A stretch of 64,000 nt of DNA from Chromatiaceae bacterium (GTDB lineage Bacteria > Pseudomonadota > Gammaproteobacteria > Chromatiales > Chromatiaceae), in assembly GCA_027078745.1 (NCBI GenBank), contig JALWWO010000020.1, positions 214,219 to 278,218 on the forward strand. Direction: 5' to 3'. Positions 11,367-21,326 of this stretch are shown one piece after another. Position numbers and translations under genes: made by a program. The first letter of the stretch is position 1, and the number at the start of each line of letters is the position of its first letter. A model generated the notes under the pieces. That model was not told the DNA's origin. It saw only the letters and a list, made by a program, of their open reading frames with translations, and did no database searches.

Positions 11367-12546
11367 AGCGTTCCTCAATCAGGGTTACCAGAGCCTCTGC
11401 GAGGCGATCCTTGGGGCCGGCGGGAAGGGCTTTGCCTCCGCCGGGCCAGAGGACGAGCAATTGATTCTCCTCGCATTCGAAGCCTGAACCCGCTTGCCCC
11501 ACCGGATTGGCAGCAATCATATCCAACTTCTTTTTCCGGAGCTTTTCCCGGGCGTGCTGCTCCAGGTTCTCCGTCTCCGCGGCGAAGCCCACTGTGAAGG
11601 GTCGGTTGGGCAGGCTTGCCACCTCTGCTAGAATGTCGGGATTCTTGACAAGCTGGAGTTGCAGGGTATCCGCGCCCTTCTTGATCTTTTGCGGCGCTAC
11701 CCGGGCCACCCGATAATCCGCTACCGCAGCCACGCCCGCGAAAAGCTGACAATCTCCCATCCGTTCCATCACTGCTGTTTCCATCTCCAGGGCAGATTCC
11801 ACTCGGACAATCTCCCGCACCGATGGCGGAGGCAGGCAGGTTGGACCGTGGATCAAGCGCACTTGGGCGCCTCGATCTGCCAGCGCTCGGGCCACCGCAA
11901 AACCCATGCGCCCGGAGCTGCGGTTGCTGAGATAGCGGACGGGATCCAAGGCTTCTCGGGTAGGTCCTGCGGTGACCACTGCCCGCACGCCCTTCAGCCT
12001 GCCTGCATCCTTGGGGAACAGGGCATTGACTAAGGCTTCCGGTGCCCACATGCGCCCGAGTCCTGTTTCTCCACAAGCTTGGGGACCGTCTCCAGGTCCG
12101 AGAATCTGCACCCCGCGGCGGCGGAGCTGATGGAGATTGGCTTGGGTGGCCGGATGCTGCCACATGGCGCGGTTCATGGCGGGGGCGAGGTACAGGGGCG
12201 CTTCCGAAGCGAGCGCCAAGGTGGTGAGCAGATCATCGGCCAGGCCGCACGCCAAGCGGGCCATGAGATCTGCCGTCGCAGGGGCGATGAGCAAGGTATC
12301 TGCCCAGCGGGCGAGTTCGATATGATCCATCCCCGCTTCCCCCTGGGACTCGAACAGCTCGGTGCCCACCGGATGACCGGATAAGGCTTGGAAGGTCAGG
12401 GGCTGAATCAAGGCTTGGGCGGCTTTCGTCAGAATGACCCGAACTTCCACATTCCGTGCCCGCAGCAATCGAACGATCTCCGCCGCCTTATAGGCCGCGA
12501 TCCCCCCCCCGATCCCGAGTACAATGCGTTTCAATCGATCTGCCAA
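11332..12546 (-). CDS. coaBC: bifunctional phosphopantothenoylcysteine decarboxylase / phosphopantothenate-cysteine ligase
   Basis: Carries out two steps of coenzyme A synthesis. The 404 aa comprise the flavin-dependent CoaC domain (about 1-190; PAMNRAMW and the substrate clamp with ACGETG.GRM) and the CTP-dependent CoaB domain (about 190-404; KIKK and FAAETEN). The likely start is the TTG at 12546, reading [15 protein letters not shown]; another TTG four codons later is possible and no ATG fits. It heads the coaBC-dut-algC-argB series and diverges from radC. Confidence 0.95.
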   Translation of the reverse strand: MADRLKRIVLGIGGGIAAYKAAEIVRLLRARNVEVRVILTKAAQALIQPLTFQALSGHPVGTELFESQGEAGMDHIELARWADTLLIAPATADLMARLACGLADDLLTTLALASEAPLYLAPAMNRAMWQHPATQANLHQLRRRGVQILGPGDGPQACGETGLGRMWAPEALVNALFPKDAGRLKGVRAVVTAGPTREALDPVRYLSNRSSGRMGFAVARALADRGAQVRLIHGPTCLPPPSVREIVRVESALEMETAVMERMGDCQLFAGVAAVADYRVARVAPQKIKKGADTLQLQLVKNPDILAEVASLPNRPFTVGFAAETENLEQHAREKLRKKKLDMIAANPVGQAGSGFECEENQLLVLWPGGGKALPAGPKDRLAEALVTLIEERYVAQITSEGAR

Positions 12547-12614
12547 AACCTTGGATGCTCCGAGAAAATCTTTCGCATTGTAGCGGATCTTCCGTGCTGA
12601 AAGGTCCAGAGAAC

Positions 12615-13286
12615 ATGCCCATCACCCAATGGCCTGAAGAAGAGCGACCTCGGGAAAAGCTTTTGCAACGGGGTCCCAGAGCCCTCACGGATGCGGAGCT
12701 GTTAGCGATCTTCCTGCGCACCGGCGTGGCGGGCCGCAGCGCAGTGGATCTGGCCCGGGATCTATTGCAGGCGTTCGGCGGGCTTCGAGGGCTGTTTTCT
12801 GCAAATCAGAAACAATTCTGTGCCCACAAAGGGTTAGGTCTCGCCAAGTTCGCCCAGCTTCAGGCAGTGTTGGAGATGAGCCAGCGCTATCTGGCGGAAA
12901 CGATGCAGCGTCCGAGCCTCACGGACTCCCAAGCGGTGCGCGCTTTTCTCAAGAGCCAGCTCTATCATCGCCCCGACGAGGTTTTCGCCTGTCTGTTCCT
13001 GGACCAGCGCCACCGCGTGTTGCGCTATGAAGAGCTCTTTCAGGGCACCCTCGACGGCGCCAGCGTCCATCCTCGAGCGGTGGTGCGCCGCGCGTTAGAA
13101 ATCAATGCCGCGGCTCTCATCTTCGCCCACAACCATCCCTCGGGCGTTGCCGAACCCAGCCAGGCGGACATTCGGATCACCCATCGGCTCAAAGAAGCCC
13201 TCGCCCTCATCGAAGTGCGGGTGCTGGATCATGTCATCATCGGCGAGGGAGAAGGCGTCTCCCTTGCTGAACGGGGTTTACTCTGA
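12615..13286 (+). CDS. radC: JAB-domain protein RadC
   Basis: The 223-aa protein has a helix-hairpin-helix-like N-terminal domain followed by a JAB/MPN metalloprotease-fold domain with the metal signature HNHPSG...PSQAD. The true biochemical role is unsettled: the original DNA-repair phenotype was traced to another gene, and roles in natural transformation have been proposed. The frame opens upstream, but the ATG at 12615 gives the family start [15 protein letters not shown]. It diverges from coaBC, as in many gammaproteobacteria. Confidence 0.93.
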   Translation: MPITQWPEEERPREKLLQRGPRALTDAELLAIFLRTGVAGRSAVDLARDLLQAFGGLRGLFSANQKQFCAHKGLGLAKFAQLQAVLEMSQRYLAETMQRPSLTDSQAVRAFLKSQLYHRPDEVFACLFLDQRHRVLRYEELFQGTLDGASVHPRAVVRRALEINAAALIFAHNHPSGVAEPSQADIRITHRLKEALALIEVRVLDHVIIGEGEGVSLAERGLL

Positions 13287-13297
13287 GGAATAGGCGC

Positions 13298-13326
13298 TTG
13301 TAGCCCTAGGGAAGACCCGTTATCAT
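13298..13326 (+). promoter_or_regulatory. candidate sigma-70 promoter of rpmB-rpmG
   Basis: TTGTAG (13298-13303) and TATCAT (13321-13326) are separated by 17 bases. They are followed by an AT-rich stretch running up to rpmB, in otherwise GC-rich DNA. The -10 element matches five of six consensus bases, the -35 only three. The rpmB start codon is 41 bases downstream. Confidence 0.5.
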
Positions 13327-13366
13327 TTTAAAATTAATTTTTTTCTCTTTTCAAAAGGGACGCACC

Positions 13367-13603
13367 ATGTCAAAAGTCTGCCAAGTGACCGGTAAACGTC
13401 CGATGATCGGTTATCATGTTTCCCACGCGCACAACAAGACCAAGCGGCGGTTCTTACCCAACCTGCACTACCATCGGTTCTGGGTGGAGAGCGAAAACCG
13501 ATGGGTCCGCCTGCGGGTTTCCAGCAAAGGCATGCGGATCATCGACAAAAAAGGCATTGATGCAGTGCTCGCCGACCTGCGGGCCCGAGGAGAAAAGATT
13601 TAG
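13367..13603 (+). CDS. rpmB: 50S ribosomal protein bL28
   Basis: Structural protein of the large ribosomal subunit. The 78 aa are nearly collinear with the E. coli protein: [14 protein letters not shown] at the start, HRFWVES in the middle and [19 protein letters not shown] at the end. There is no zinc-ribbon Cys pair, so this is a zinc-independent form. GGGACG lies upstream of the ATG. rpmG follows 12 bases later, forming the usual rpmB-rpmG operon. Confidence 0.98.
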   Translation: MSKVCQVTGKRPMIGYHVSHAHNKTKRRFLPNLHYHRFWVESENRWVRLRVSSKGMRIIDKKGIDAVLADLRARGEKI

Positions 13604-13615
13604 GAGGGCATTGAG

Positions 13616-13786
13616 ATGGCAAAAGCAGCACGGGAGAAGATCCGGCTCAATTCTACTGCGGGCACGGGGCATTTCTATACCACGACTAGGAACAAGCGCA
13701 ATCAGCCCAATAAGAAGATGGAGCTCAAGAAATATGATCCCGTGGTCCGCAAGCATGTGCTCTACAGAGAGGGCAAGATCAAGTAG
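13616..13786 (+). CDS. rpmG: 50S ribosomal protein bL33
   Basis: The 56-aa protein reads [20 protein letters not shown] and continues with [26 protein letters not shown] and a LYREGKIK end, matching bL33. It lacks the four cysteines of the zinc-binding paralogue, so it is the zinc-independent C-minus form. A GGAGGG at 13602-13607, overlapping the rpmB stop, is its ribosome site. Confidence 0.97.
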   Translation: MAKAAREKIRLNSTAGTGHFYTTTRNKRNQPNKKMELKKYDPVVRKHVLYREGKIK

Positions 13787-13804
13787 ATAGCAACTAGGAG
13801 TTAG

Positions 13805-13821
13805 CCTCTAGTTCCTAGAGG
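13805..13821. terminator. possible hairpin between the convergent rpmG and lplT-aas genes
   Basis: CCTCTAG, TTC, CTAGAGG is a perfect 7-bp inverted repeat that overlaps the stop codon of the minus-strand gene. It sits just where transcription from both sides should end. No long T-run follows on either strand, so termination activity is uncertain. Confidence 0.35.
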
Positions 13822-16800
13822 CGAGCGGCGAGTCGTTTTGCGTTGGCGAAGTCGGTCTTGCCGCTGCCCAGCTTGGGCACTGCTTCCACCGAATAAACGG
13901 CGGCGGGGATGGTCAAGGGGTTGCAGCCCGCTCGGATCAGGGCTTGGCGCAGCCCCTCCCCGTCCAGTTCGCCGGCAACCAGGAGCACGATGCGTTCTCC
14001 TTTCCTTTCGTCCGGCAGATTCACCGCCACGAGTTCCCGCTCCGGTTCTTGCAAGATCCGACGGACCTGATCTTCCACCTGGGTCAGGCTGATCATCTCC
14101 CCCCCGATCTTGGCGAAGCGGGAGTAGCGATCCAGGATCTTGAGGAAGCCATCCCGGTCCAATTGTCCCTTGTCGCCGGTCTTATACCAGCGCTGCCCGT
14201 CGATCTCTATGATGGCGGCCGCCGTCTTCTCCGGCTCTTCCAGATAGCCCTTCATGACCTGCACCCCGCCGATGAGGATCAAGCCCGCCTCTCCGGTGGG
14301 CAGGGGTTCCAGGGTCTCCGGGTCCACGATGCGGAAGCTGGTGCCCGGGAGGGGCATGCCCACGGTGCCCGGCTTATTGCCGATTTGCACCGTCCAATCA
14401 TCAGTGTTGAGACAATCCGGCAGGTTGCAGCTTGCCACCGGCGAGGTCTCCGTCGCCCCATAACCTTCGTAGATGGTCTTGCCGAACTGAAGGGCAAAGG
14501 CTTCTCGCACCGCTGGGTCTAGGCGTTCCGCACCGGCGACCACGAACCGCAGGGAAGCCAGCATGAGGGGGTGAATCCGGCGGTTCCGGCTGTAGAGGCG
14601 CAGGAAGGTGGAGGTACCGCACAGCAGAGTAACCCCATAGCGGGCGATGGCCTTCGCATTGCCCAAGGCATCTGTGGGATCGGGATGACAGACTAGGGGC
14701 AAACCTTCTAGCAAGGGCATGAAGGTGGTTACTGTCAAGCCGAAAGCATGGAACAGAGGCAGATTGGACAGCACCACATCTTGTACATCCATGTTGAGCA
14801 CGTCGGCGGTCTGGCGCACATTGGCCAGGAGGTTCCGATGGCTCAGTTCAATGCCCTTGGGGGTGCCCTCGCTGCCGCTGGAAAAGAGAATGGCAGCGGT
14901 GTCCTCCGGCTGGGCCCGATGGCCGAACAGGGCGAGCACCCAGCGCACGGGCAGATGACCGGCCAGGGCCAACATCAGCAAACCTTCTCCCTTGCCCATG
15001 GTGGCCTTCAGCGCTTCCATGCTGTGGAGCTCGGCATCTCCGATCAGGCTGGTGCCGTCGATCCCCCGCCCCGACAATTTCTTGAGAAAGCGTTGGGCGC
15101 TGATGACCGTCTTCACCCCCGCCCGAGCCAGTCCTGCCCGCACGGCTTCCGGTGGTGCTGTGTAGTTGATGTTCACCACCGTCTTACCGCAGAGAAGCAC
15201 TGCTAAGTTCGCGATGGCGCCGGCGCTCGTAGGGGGCAGGAGTACACCCACCCGCGATTCCGGTGCTAGGCGGCGGATGCGGCGGCTGAAGAGCAGCACC
15301 GCGGCGATCAACCGGCGGTTAGTCCATCGGGTGCCGTCCGCATCCGCGATGGCCCAAGCCCGCAGATTGCGGCTCGCCGCGCGCAGCCAAGCTTCGGGTA
15401 CCGTGGGCAGGCTGGCCGCATAGGTCTGCCAGGCGCTGATGGACAGTTCGAAAACCGCTTGCTTGACCTGTTCTGCGTTCGACTGCAGGGGCAGAGGCTT
15501 GCCGAAGGCCACCACTACTTCCCGCATCCGGCCCGCGCCCCGATTCTGCTTGATCTTATCGCTGGCGAAGGAAAATTCACTGCCCCAGAGTCCCCGCAGA
15601 TAGAAGGGGAGGATGATGCCCGATCGAACGGTCCGCGCGGCCCGTTCAAAACCCCGCTTGAATTCCCCCAGCTGCCCGTTGCGGCTGATGGCCCCTTCTG
15701 GAAACAGGCAGACCACTTCCCCGGCGTTGAGCCGCTCGGAAACCGCCTGCAAAGCCCCTTTGCTCTGGGTGCCGGAGATGGGAATGACGCCGAAGAAGTC
15801 GAAGAACCACCGCAGATACCAGCGCTCGTAGATGCTGCGCAGCAGGACGAAGCGCACCGGCCGAGGGCTGGCGAGCTGGACCATAGCCCAATCGATCCAG
15901 CTGATATGGTTGCCCAGGAGCAGCACCCCCCCTTCCGGCGGCAGATGCTTCAGCCCGATGACCTGCAACCGATAGCGCAGGGCCACCGCCCGCGCCACCA
16001 GAAAGCGCACCAGGGATTGGGGCAATTGATAGAGAGTGTACGCCGCGCCGAGCAGGGCGATCAGGCCCAAGGTTTGGATGATGCGCACGCTGCCGCTCTC
16101 CAGGAAGGCGGCGACTACCGTCAACCCCAGGAAGCTGAGCATGACCAAATTTTGCACAAAATTATTGGCGGCCAGGATGCGCCCCAAACTGTGTTCCTCG
16201 GTGTTGAACTGGATGAGAGCGTTGAGGGGCACGATGAAAAACCCCCCCAGCACGCCCAAGAGGAAGAAGTTCAGGCCCTGGGCCCAGATGCGGGACAACT
16301 CGGGCAGCAGGAACAGGCAGAAGGCGATACCCAGGGCACCCACGGGAATGAGGCCGGTTTCAATATGGGTGCGGGAGATCCGCCCGGCGATCACGGAACC
16401 CAGAACGATGCCGATGCCCGAAGCCGCCATAGCCCCCTGAATCACCACTGTATCCGTTTCTCCCAAAGCAGCCTTGGCGAAGGCGGGGAAGGCGGCGACC
16501 AGGACTTGGGAAATCCCCCAGAAGAGGGACAATCCCACGATGGACAGCCAGACCACCCGATTGCCCCGTGCTTCCGCCAGATTTTCCACCAGATAGCGGC
16601 CTTGCCGGTACCGCGTCCAGTCGAACCGCAGGGCCGAATTCCCCGGCCAGCGCTGGGGGAGCCGGTAGGCGAGCATGAGTTCCAGGATGGAAAAGCCTAC
16701 GAGCAACCCGCCCAAGGGCGCAATCAATTGCATGACCTCGCCAGGGGTCGCATAGGTCTGTCCGGCGAGATTCCGCTCGAAGAGCACAGAGAACACGAAG

Positions 16801-17264
16801 ATGCCCCCCAGGATGGCGGAGGTCACCGTGGCTTGTACCAAACCGTTCGCCCGAGCTAACGCTTCCTGCCCCACTAATTCCTTGATGTAGCCGTATTTCG
16901 CTGGGGAATAGATGGCGCTCTGGGCGGCCAGCAGGAAGGTCATGAGAAAGGCGGGCCAGAACCAGCCCAGGTAATAGAACAGGGTGATGCCCAGGGTCAG
17001 CCCCACCGCCAGCCAGGCGCTGATTTGCATGACCCGAGGCTTGGAAAAGCGATCGGCCAGATAGCCGGACGGGGTGAAGAGTAGGATGAAGGGCAGCAAG
17101 ATCAGGGCGTTGACGAGGGCGGTGAGCAATATTTGCGTATTGCCCGCGTAGATCTTGAACAGGGTGTTCTGAATGAGGATCTTATGGCCCAGGTCCACGA
17201 AGGCATTGAGAAAGACCATGACCACAAAGGGCAGAAAACCAGCGATGCGCAGGAGCTGAATCAT
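13815..17264 (-). CDS. LplT-Aas fusion: lysophospholipid transporter / acyltransferase / acyl-ACP synthetase
   Basis: A 1149-aa fusion for uptake and re-acylation of lysophospholipids at the inner membrane. Residues about 1-430 form an MFS transporter with around 12 helices (LplT-like). About 435-640 is a PlsC acyltransferase with the HX4D motif in GNHISWIDWAM and FPEGAISRNG. About 660-1149 is an AMP-forming acyl-ACP synthetase with FSSGSEGTPKGIE, YGATE and the C-terminal Lys in GSGKTDF. E. coli encodes LplT and Aas separately; single-chain fusions are known in other proteobacteria. It diverges from glnE by 86 bases. Confidence 0.93.
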   Translation of the reverse strand: MIQLLRIAGFLPFVVMVFLNAFVDLGHKILIQNTLFKIYAGNTQILLTALVNALILLPFILLFTPSGYLADRFSKPRVMQISAWLAVGLTLGITLFYYLGWFWPAFLMTFLLAAQSAIYSPAKYGYIKELVGQEALARANGLVQATVTSAILGGIFVFSVLFERNLAGQTYATPGEVMQLIAPLGGLLVGFSILELMLAYRLPQRWPGNSALRFDWTRYRQGRYLVENLAEARGNRVVWLSIVGLSLFWGISQVLVAAFPAFAKAALGETDTVVIQGAMAASGIGIVLGSVIAGRISRTHIETGLIPVGALGIAFCLFLLPELSRIWAQGLNFFLLGVLGGFFIVPLNALIQFNTEEHSLGRILAANNFVQNLVMLSFLGLTVVAAFLESGSVRIIQTLGLIALLGAAYTLYQLPQSLVRFLVARAVALRYRLQVIGLKHLPPEGGVLLLGNHISWIDWAMVQLASPRPVRFVLLRSIYERWYLRWFFDFFGVIPISGTQSKGALQAVSERLNAGEVVCLFPEGAISRNGQLGEFKRGFERAARTVRSGIILPFYLRGLWGSEFSFASDKIKQNRGAGRMREVVVAFGKPLPLQSNAEQVKQAVFELSISAWQTYAASLPTVPEAWLRAASRNLRAWAIADADGTRWTNRRLIAAVLLFSRRIRRLAPESRVGVLLPPTSAGAIANLAVLLCGKTVVNINYTAPPEAVRAGLARAGVKTVISAQRFLKKLSGRGIDGTSLIGDAELHSMEALKATMGKGEGLLMLALAGHLPVRWVLALFGHRAQPEDTAAILFSSGSEGTPKGIELSHRNLLANVRQTADVLNMDVQDVVLSNLPLFHAFGLTVTTFMPLLEGLPLVCHPDPTDALGNAKAIARYGVTLLCGTSTFLRLYSRNRRIHPLMLASLRFVVAGAERLDPAVREAFALQFGKTIYEGYGATETSPVASCNLPDCLNTDDWTVQIGNKPGTVGMPLPGTSFRIVDPETLEPLPTGEAGLILIGGVQVMKGYLEEPEKTAAAIIEIDGQRWYKTGDKGQLDRDGFLKILDRYSRFAKIGGEMISLTQVEDQVRRILQEPERELVAVNLPDERKGERIVLLVAGELDGEGLRQALIRAGCNPLTIPAAVYSVEAVPKLGSGKTDFANAKRLAARL

Positions 17265-17350
17265 GGAAACGGCCTGATGAGTTGTGCAACAGAAGGGTTC
17301 TTTCTAGGGTACAAAGAATGTTCCAGCGATGCGCGATTGGGGAGATCCCT

Positions 17351-20155
17351 ATGCACGAGGACAAATGGCAGGTTTGGTGCGATTGGGCAGCGGCACGGGG
17401 AATCCGGGTGCCCACAGATCCAGGCTTTAGCCAAGCCCGGCAGCGGGTTTGGGAAGCCAGTGAGTTTGTCGCTTTGTCCTGTGTGCGGCAGCCGGAAATC
17501 TTCGCTGAACTGTTGGAAAGCGGTGATCTGGATCGCCCTTTTCCTGCGGATATCTTGACCCGACAGTTAGAAAAAGCCCTCGATGGCATTGCAGAATCAG
17601 GGGCACTCAGCCGGCAGCTGCGGAGATTCCGCCGCCGCCAGATGATTCGGATCATCTGGCGGGACATCGGTTTGCAGGTACCCCTAGAAGAAACCCTTTC
17701 GGACCTGAGCGACCTAGCGGAAGCCTGTATCTCCCAGGCGCTCGGTTGGTTAGAAAAGGCCCTGCGGGCGGAATGGGGCACCCCCCGAGATCCTCGGGGC
17801 AATCCTCAATCCTTGGTGGTCCTCGCCATGGGCAAGCTGGGTGCCCGAGAGCTCAATCTTTCTTCCGATGTGGATCTCATCTTTACCTACGCCAGCGCCG
17901 GGGAAACGGATGGCAAGCGTCCTCGGACCAACGAACAGTTCTTCACTCGGCTGGCTCGCCAGTTGATCCAGGTCTTGGAAGCGCCCACCCCCGAGGGCTT
18001 TGTGTTCCGCGTGGATACCCGATTGCGTCCCTTTGGCAGCGCGGGCCCCTTGGTCATCAGCTTCGGGGCGATGGAGGACTATTATCAATCCCAGGCGCGG
18101 GAATGGGAGCGCTATGCCATGATCAAGGCGCGGGTGGTAGCAGGTCCTCCGGCGGATGGGCAGCAGCTTATGAAGCTGTTGCAGCCGTTCATCTACCGCC
18201 GCTATCTGGACTTCGGCGCTGTCGAAGCCCTGCGCAGCCTGAAACAGCGCATCAGCCAGGAGGTGCAGCGCAAGGGCCTGGAAGATCACATCAAGCTAGG
18301 GCCTGGGGGCATTCGGGAGATCGAATTCATCGGTCAGACCTTCCAACTGATCCGCGGCGGTCGGGAACCCGCCCTGCAGATCCGACCCATCCGGACGGTT
18401 CTGCGGGTGCTGGCGGAAAAGGGGTGGTTGTCGGGGACCGTGGCAAAACAGTTGGACGAAGCCTATGTCTTTCTGCGGCGGCTGGAAAACCGCTTGCAGG
18501 CCTGGCGGGATGAGCAAACGCACCGCTTGCCCCAAGAGGAAGCCGGACGATGGCGCATCGCTCGGGCCATGGGCTATGCAGATTGGCCTAGTTTTGCGCA
18601 GGTGCTCGCCGCCCATCGGCAGCGCGTGCAAGCCCAGTTCGACGCCCTGTTCGGTGAACCCGATCCTCAGGAATCCCCTTGGGTGCAGGTCTGGCAGGGC
18701 ACAGAAGCTGCACTGCACATCTTGGCCTCAGGGGGATTTCAGGCACCGGAAGAAGCCTTGCAACAGCTCACGCGCTTTCGGGAGGGCACCCAATGCCGCC
18801 ATCTGAGCGCCCGCGGTCGGGAACGGCTGGACCGGCTCATGCCTCAGCTCTTAGCTGCCGTGGGTCAGACAGAGGCACCGGATCGAGTACTCAAGCGGAT
18901 CTTGCCGCCCCTGGAATCCATAGTGCGCCGCACCGCCTATCTGGCCATGCTGCTGGAACAGCCCCAAATTTTGACTCAATTCACCCAGCTCACGGCGAAA
19001 AGTCCCTGGATCAGTCAGCAGATCGCCCGCCATCCCCTATTGCTGGATGAACTGTTAGACCCCAGAAGGCTCTATGCCCCCTTGCGGCGGGCGGATTTGC
19101 AAGAGGAACTCCGGGCGCTGCTGGCAGCGGTCGATCCCGAGGATCTGGAACAGCAGATGGAACGGTTGCGCCAGTTCGCCCAGGGCAATCGGTTGCGGGT
19201 AGCCGCAGCAGATCTCGTGGGCGCGATCCCCCTGATGGTGGTGAGCGACTACCTCACGGAAATTGCCGAAGTCACCTTGCAAGGGGTGATCGATCCGGCA
19301 GAAGCCTATCTTCGGAAAAAATACGGTGCCCCCGGCGGTGTGCCCCCGGATCGTTCGGACTTTCTCATAGTGGGGTACGGCAAGTTGGGGGGGATAGAGC
19401 TGAGCTATGGTTCGGATCTGGACCTGGTGTTCCTCCAGGGCAGACCGGGGCACCAGTCCATGACCCAGGGGAAGCGCTCCATCGCCAATGATCAGTTCTA
19501 TATCCGGTTGGGACAACGCATTGTGCACATGCTCACCACCCGCACCCCCTCGGGACAGCTCTATGAGGTAGACATGCGGTTGCGGCCGGACGGCAACAAA
19601 GGCCTGTTGGTTCGCGCCCTGAGCGCCTTTGCCCAGTACGAGCGGGAAGAGGCCTGGACCTGGGAACATCAAGCCCTGGTGCGGGCGCGGCCAGTGGCGG
19701 GGGATCCCACTCTGTTCGCGCCGTTCCAGGCGATCCGAAGGGAAATCCTCTGTCGAGCGCGGGACCCCAAGCAGTTGCAAACGGAGGTGCGCACCATGCG
19801 GGAGAAGATGCGCACTAATCTGGATCGGAGCGACGGGGAACGCTTCGACCTCAAACAGGGCGTTGGGGGCATCGTGGACATCGAATTCCTCGTGCAATAC
19901 GCGGTGCTTCGATGGGCTCATCGCCATCCCGCCCTCACGCGCTGGACGGACAACATCCGGCTCTTGGATACCCTGGAATCCTTGGATCTCCTGCCCGATC
20001 GCAGTGCCGAAGCCTTGCGGGAGGCTTATAAAGCGCTGAGAGCTGCCTATCATCGGAGCGCCTTGCAGGAACAGCCCAGCTTCGTGCCCGCCCATCAGCT
20101 CCGGAAGGAACGCCAGCAGGTGCAGCGCCTTTGGCAGCGGCTCATGCAGGCCTGA
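17351..20155 (+). CDS. glnE: bifunctional glutamine synthetase adenylyltransferase / deadenylase
   Basis: Adenylylates and deadenylylates glutamine synthetase in response to PII state. The 934 aa are near the E. coli length. Two nucleotidyltransferase domains are visible: an N-terminal deadenylase site with GKLGARELNLSSDVDL, and a C-terminal adenylylase site with GYGKLGGIELSYGSDLDL. The catalytic Asp pairs are intact in both. The start was set at the ATG 17351 because GGGGAGA lies just upstream; 23 more codons are open ahead of it. ilvE follows 43 bases after the stop. Confidence 0.95.
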   Translation: MHEDKWQVWCDWAAARGIRVPTDPGFSQARQRVWEASEFVALSCVRQPEIFAELLESGDLDRPFPADILTRQLEKALDGIAESGALSRQLRRFRRRQMIRIIWRDIGLQVPLEETLSDLSDLAEACISQALGWLEKALRAEWGTPRDPRGNPQSLVVLAMGKLGARELNLSSDVDLIFTYASAGETDGKRPRTNEQFFTRLARQLIQVLEAPTPEGFVFRVDTRLRPFGSAGPLVISFGAMEDYYQSQAREWERYAMIKARVVAGPPADGQQLMKLLQPFIYRRYLDFGAVEALRSLKQRISQEVQRKGLEDHIKLGPGGIREIEFIGQTFQLIRGGREPALQIRPIRTVLRVLAEKGWLSGTVAKQLDEAYVFLRRLENRLQAWRDEQTHRLPQEEAGRWRIARAMGYADWPSFAQVLAAHRQRVQAQFDALFGEPDPQESPWVQVWQGTEAALHILASGGFQAPEEALQQLTRFREGTQCRHLSARGRERLDRLMPQLLAAVGQTEAPDRVLKRILPPLESIVRRTAYLAMLLEQPQILTQFTQLTAKSPWISQQIARHPLLLDELLDPRRLYAPLRRADLQEELRALLAAVDPEDLEQQMERLRQFAQGNRLRVAAADLVGAIPLMVVSDYLTEIAEVTLQGVIDPAEAYLRKKYGAPGGVPPDRSDFLIVGYGKLGGIELSYGSDLDLVFLQGRPGHQSMTQGKRSIANDQFYIRLGQRIVHMLTTRTPSGQLYEVDMRLRPDGNKGLLVRALSAFAQYEREEAWTWEHQALVRARPVAGDPTLFAPFQAIRREILCRARDPKQLQTEVRTMREKMRTNLDRSDGERFDLKQGVGGIVDIEFLVQYAVLRWAHRHPALTRWTDNIRLLDTLESLDLLPDRSAEALREAYKALRAAYHRSALQEQPSFVPAHQLRKERQQVQRLWQRLMQA

Positions 20156-20198
20156 TGTGCTATGTTGTTTGCGCGCGAAAGACTGATCGGAGGATGCG

Positions 20199-21122
20199 AT
20201 GACGACGATGGCAGACCGGGACGGCTGGATCTGGCTGGACGGCGCCCTGGTGCCCTGGCGCGATGCCAAAACCCATGTGCTGACCCATACACTCCATTAC
20301 GGCATGGGGGTATTCGAAGGGGTCCGCGCCTATGCGACCGACCGGGGCACTGCGATCTTCCGATTACAGGATCATACCAACCGCCTATTCAACTCGGCCC
20401 ATATCCTGGGCATGCCCTTGCCCTACGATCAGGAAACCCTGAACGAAGCCCAGCGGGCGGCGGTGCGGGAAAACGGGTTGGAATCCGCCTACATCCGGCC
20501 CATGTGCTTCTTCGGTTCCGAGGGCATGGGGCTGCGGGCGGATGGGCTCCGAGTGCACTGCATGGTGGCTGCCTGGGAATGGGGTGCCTATCTGGGAGAA
20601 GACAACATGCGACAGGGCATCCGCATTCGGGTTTCCTCCTTCACCCGCCACCATGTGAACATCACTATGTGCCGCGCCAAGGCGAACGGCAACTATATGA
20701 ACTCTATGCTGGCGCTGCAGGAGGCCCTGCGGGATGGCTATGATGAAGCCCTGCTGCTGGACGCGGAAGGCTATGTCATGGAGGGCAGCGGAGAAAACAT
20801 CTTCATCGTGCGGGATGGCGTCCTCTACACACCGGACCTCACCTCCGCTCTGGACGGTATCACCCGCCGCACCGTCATCGCCCTCGCCCAAGAGCTGGGC
20901 ATTCCGGTGGTGGAAAAGCGCATCACCCGGGACGAAGTCTATATTGCAGATGAGGCCTTCTTCACGGGCACCGCTGCCGAAGTAACCCCGATCCGAGAGG
21001 TGGACGGGCGGCGCATCGGGACGGGAACCCGAGGTCCCATCACCGAGCGGCTCCAGGGGTTGTATTTCGATCAGGTCCATGGCCGCCGGGAAGCGCATCC
21101 CGAGTGGCTTAGCTTTGTGTAG
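20199..21122 (+). CDS. ilvE: branched-chain amino acid aminotransferase
   Basis: A fold-type IV PLP enzyme for the last step of valine, leucine and isoleucine synthesis. The 307 aa match IlvE. The PLP lysine is K161 in CRAKANGNYMNS; the cofactor phosphate region EGSGENIF and the N-terminal HYGMGVFEGVRAY are present. GGAGG lies five bases before the ATG. The next gene, a CHCC zinc-finger protein, follows within 12 bases, a pairing common in proteobacteria. Confidence 0.95.
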   Translation: MTTMADRDGWIWLDGALVPWRDAKTHVLTHTLHYGMGVFEGVRAYATDRGTAIFRLQDHTNRLFNSAHILGMPLPYDQETLNEAQRAAVRENGLESAYIRPMCFFGSEGMGLRADGLRVHCMVAAWEWGAYLGEDNMRQGIRIRVSSFTRHHVNITMCRAKANGNYMNSMLALQEALRDGYDEALLLDAEGYVMEGSGENIFIVRDGVLYTPDLTSALDGITRRTVIALAQELGIPVVEKRITRDEVYIADEAFFTGTAAEVTPIREVDGRRIGTGTRGPITERLQGLYFDQVHGRREAHPEWLSFV

Positions 21123-21134
21123 GAGGAAAGCGCG

Positions 21135-21320
21135 ATGGCAGCCGATCAAGCATCCACTCGTCCAGTGATCCCCGTCTATCCTCAGGAGCTCCCCTTAGCC
21201 TGTCCCCGGGACCCGAACACGCTGTGGAACAGCCATCCTCGGGTCTATCTCCCCATCGAATCCACCGGTCAGGTGACCTGTCCCTATTGCAGCACCCGTT
21301 ACGAACTCCGTTCTGCCTAG
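21135..21320 (+). CDS. CHCC-type zinc-finger domain protein
   Basis: The 61-aa protein has the four metal ligands C23, H34, C49 and C52 in the pattern C-P...WNSHPRVYLPI...CPYC. This is the zf-CHCC family related to a small subunit of mitochondrial complex I (NDUFS6). The bacterial role is not established. AGGAGGAAAG precedes the ATG, and dnaB starts 6 bases after the stop, so it lies in the ilvE-dnaB-alr transcription unit. Confidence 0.88.
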   Translation: MAADQASTRPVIPVYPQELPLACPRDPNTLWNSHPRVYLPIESTGQVTCPYCSTRYELRSA

Positions 21321-21326
21321 CAGGGG

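Noticed and set aside
15459-16859. 466-aa plus-strand frame
   Set aside because: It lies wholly opposite the LplT-Aas coding frame, and its composition (Gln, Gly, His, Pro rich) is that of a GC-driven antisense frame.
19055-20269. 404-aa minus-strand frame opposite glnE
   Set aside because: It is antisense to the conserved GlnE C-terminal domain; no motif or ribosome site.
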